From Streptomyces olivaceoviridis (lineage in GTDB: Bacteria; Actinomycetota; Actinomycetes; Streptomycetales; Streptomycetaceae): a stretch of 64,000 nt of DNA. The translations under genes and the position numbers were made by a program. The notes beneath the pieces were generated by a model, which saw nothing but the letters and a program-made list of their open reading frames with translations, ran no database searches and was not told where the DNA came from. Where the stretch lies: NCBI RefSeq assembly GCF_014650115.1, contig NZ_BMUI01000003.1:496001-560000 (forward strand). Direction: 5' to 3'. Positions 62,939 to 64,000 of this stretch are shown piece by piece (positions within the stretch are counted from its first letter, which is position 1; each line of letters begins with the position of its first letter).

Positions 62939-64000
62939 CCGCCGCGTACTCACGCTGGCCGGCGCGGTCACAGCCGTCCAAACGGCCGCTGTCCTGGCGG
63001 CTACGCGTGCCTCCGCCGCCCCAACGCCGACGCCGACTGCGACGAAGAGCACCGACACCTGCGACCTGATCCACGGCGCTGCCCGGGAATTCTGCGAAAA
63101 AGACAACGGCTCCTCCGGCGGATCCTCCGGCGGCGCCCCCAGCAACCCCCTCACCGACACGCTCGACCCCCTCGCCTCCCTGGCCAAGGGATGCGCCGAC
63201 GCCGCCGCCTGGACCATCGGGAAGCTCAGTAACGCCGTGAAGGAGACCGCCAACGTCGACTTCACCAACCAGGCGTTCCTCAAGCAGTACGCCGTCGTCT
63301 TCGCCGCCTCCACGATCCTCACGCTCCTCCTCTGGCTCCTGGCCGTCGCCAAGCGAGCCGTCCGCGGCGTCCCCCTCACCACCGCCATCTCGGAAGCCGT
63401 CGGCTTCCTCTGGCTCACCGTGCTGGCCTCCGCGTTCACCCCCCTGATCCTGTACACCGTCGTATCGGCGACGGACGGCGTCACGGACGTCCTCGCCAAA
63501 GCCACCGGCGACCAGGCCGACACCTTCTTCGGCACCTTCTCCGGCGCCCTGAAGAAGGGCAACGACATCGGCGGCGGCCCCATCATGCTGATCGTCGTGT
63601 CCCTGGTCAGCATCCTCGCCGCCGGCGTCCTCTGGCTGGAGCTCGTCATCCGCGCCGCCCTGCTCTACGTCGGCGCCCTCCTCGGCACCGTCGTCTACGC
63701 CGGCCTGGTCGACAAGAACCTGTGGGGCCACGTCCGCCGCTGGGCCGGCATCATGATCGCCGTCATCCTCGTCAAGCCGGTCATCGTGATCGTCCTCGGC
63801 CTGGCCGGCGCCCTCTCCGGCGACAGCGGCCCCGACGCCTTCTCCGCCGTCGTCTCCGGCCTCGCCATCATCCTGCTGGCCATCTTCGCCAGCGCGATGA
63901 TCTACCGCTTCGTCCCCGGCTTCGGCGACGAACTCGCCGGCTCCCGCAGCAACCGCATCATGCAGGGCGCCGAGAGCAAGGCCGCCGCCGTCATCAGCTC
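62928..64000 (+). CDS. Multi-pass membrane protein (TrbL/VirB6-like), partial at window edge
   Basis: An open frame of about 357 codons running off the right edge. Signal-like start MPANRRVLTLAGAVTAVQTA, a Thr/Pro linker with two Cys, then at least five hydrophobic segments (ASTILTLLLWLLAVAKRA, AVGFLWLTVLASAFTPLILY, IMLIVVSLVSILAAGVLWLE, LLYVGALLGTVVYAG, IAVILVKPVIVIVLGLAGAL). The arrangement resembles TrbL/VirB6 inner-membrane channel components. GGAGGG seven bases before ATG fixes the start within the end of the previous gene. Resembles chromosomal conjugation-like (cmd) loci of S. coelicolor. Confidence 0.85.
   Translation, partial: MPANRRVLTLAGAVTAVQTAAVLAATRASAAPTPTPTATKSTDTCDLIHGAAREFCEKDNGSSGGSSGGAPSNPLTDTLDPLASLAKGCADAAAWTIGKLSNAVKETANVDFTNQAFLKQYAVVFAASTILTLLLWLLAVAKRAVRGVPLTTAISEAVGFLWLTVLASAFTPLILYTVVSATDGVTDVLAKATGDQADTFFGTFSGALKKGNDIGGGPIMLIVVSLVSILAAGVLWLELVIRAALLYVGALLGTVVYAGLVDKNLWGHVRRWAGIMIAVILVKPVIVIVLGLAGALSGDSGPDAFSAVVSGLAIILLAIFASAMIYRFVPGFGDELAGSRSNRIMQGAESKAAAVIS

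Overview
The window is a chromosomal segment of a Streptomyces species. Base composition is very GC-rich, with near-saturated GC at third codon positions, frequent GTG starts and GGAGG-type ribosome binding sites. The gene set is diagnostic: mycothiol synthase (mshD), GlnR, the nickel regulator Nur, the WhiG anti-sigma factor RsiG, a DUF397/DUF5753 pair and a CsoR-type copper sensor. Gene content broadly resembles the core-chromosome region of S. coelicolor that holds glnR, the pst genes and ppk. No rRNA, tRNA, CRISPR array, insertion sequence or prophage was recognised.

Region by region: (1) 0-14.3 kb holds a receiver-PP2C phosphatase, an HTH/HbhA/DUF2516 trio, a UvrA-like protein, a HAD protein, and a tandem-kinase/TetR/HelD-type helicase run. 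It ends with two paralogous GntR-type regulators that share a palindromic operator and flank a 62-residue membrane protein; a HAD phosphatase is translationally coupled to one of them. (2) 14.3-26.6 kb carries rsiG, dtd, a DUF397/XRE pair, a sulfurtransferase preceded by a 26-codon cysteine-containing leader peptide, small conserved actinobacterial proteins, nur, ygfZ, a C-terminally truncated beta-lactamase-fold gene, a ubiquitin-like MoaD/ThiS protein and an alpha/beta hydrolase. (3) 26.8-36.9 kb has glnR, a LacI regulator, an HtrA-like protease next to an MprAB-like two-component system, a MarR/NmrA-like divergent pair with three operator-like repeats, a secreted 5'-nucleotidase and mshD. 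(4) 37-42.2 kb is an ECF sigma factor/anti-sigma/ABC exporter operon followed by a decayed GntR-ABC operon. (5) 42.7-54.7 kb is a phosphate island: ppk, CHAD, Nudix, csoR, DUF47-pit, and pstSCAB with a clear PHO box before pstS. (6) 54.8-61.1 kb encodes mostly exported or membrane proteins (flavin oxidase lipoprotein, PAP2, lytic transglycosylase-NlpC/P60, trypsin-like protease), then an SDR/TetR divergent pair. (7) 61.6 kb to the right edge begins a run of membrane proteins whose topologies resemble type IV secretion parts. The last gene runs off the window.

Phosphate metabolism is the dominant theme: high-affinity import (PstSCAB), low-affinity import (Pit + DUF47), polyphosphate synthesis (Ppk), CHAD and Nudix partners, and extracellular nucleotide scavenging. 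Nitrogen (GlnR), nickel (Nur), copper (CsoR), sulfur (leader peptide plus rhodanese) and c-di-GMP (RsiG) inputs are encoded nearby. The least explained parts are the GntR/small-membrane-protein locus with its shared operator and adjoining non-coding transcript candidate (12.9-14.5 kb), the tandem-kinase gene (8.8-11.1 kb), and the secretion-like membrane cluster at the right edge.
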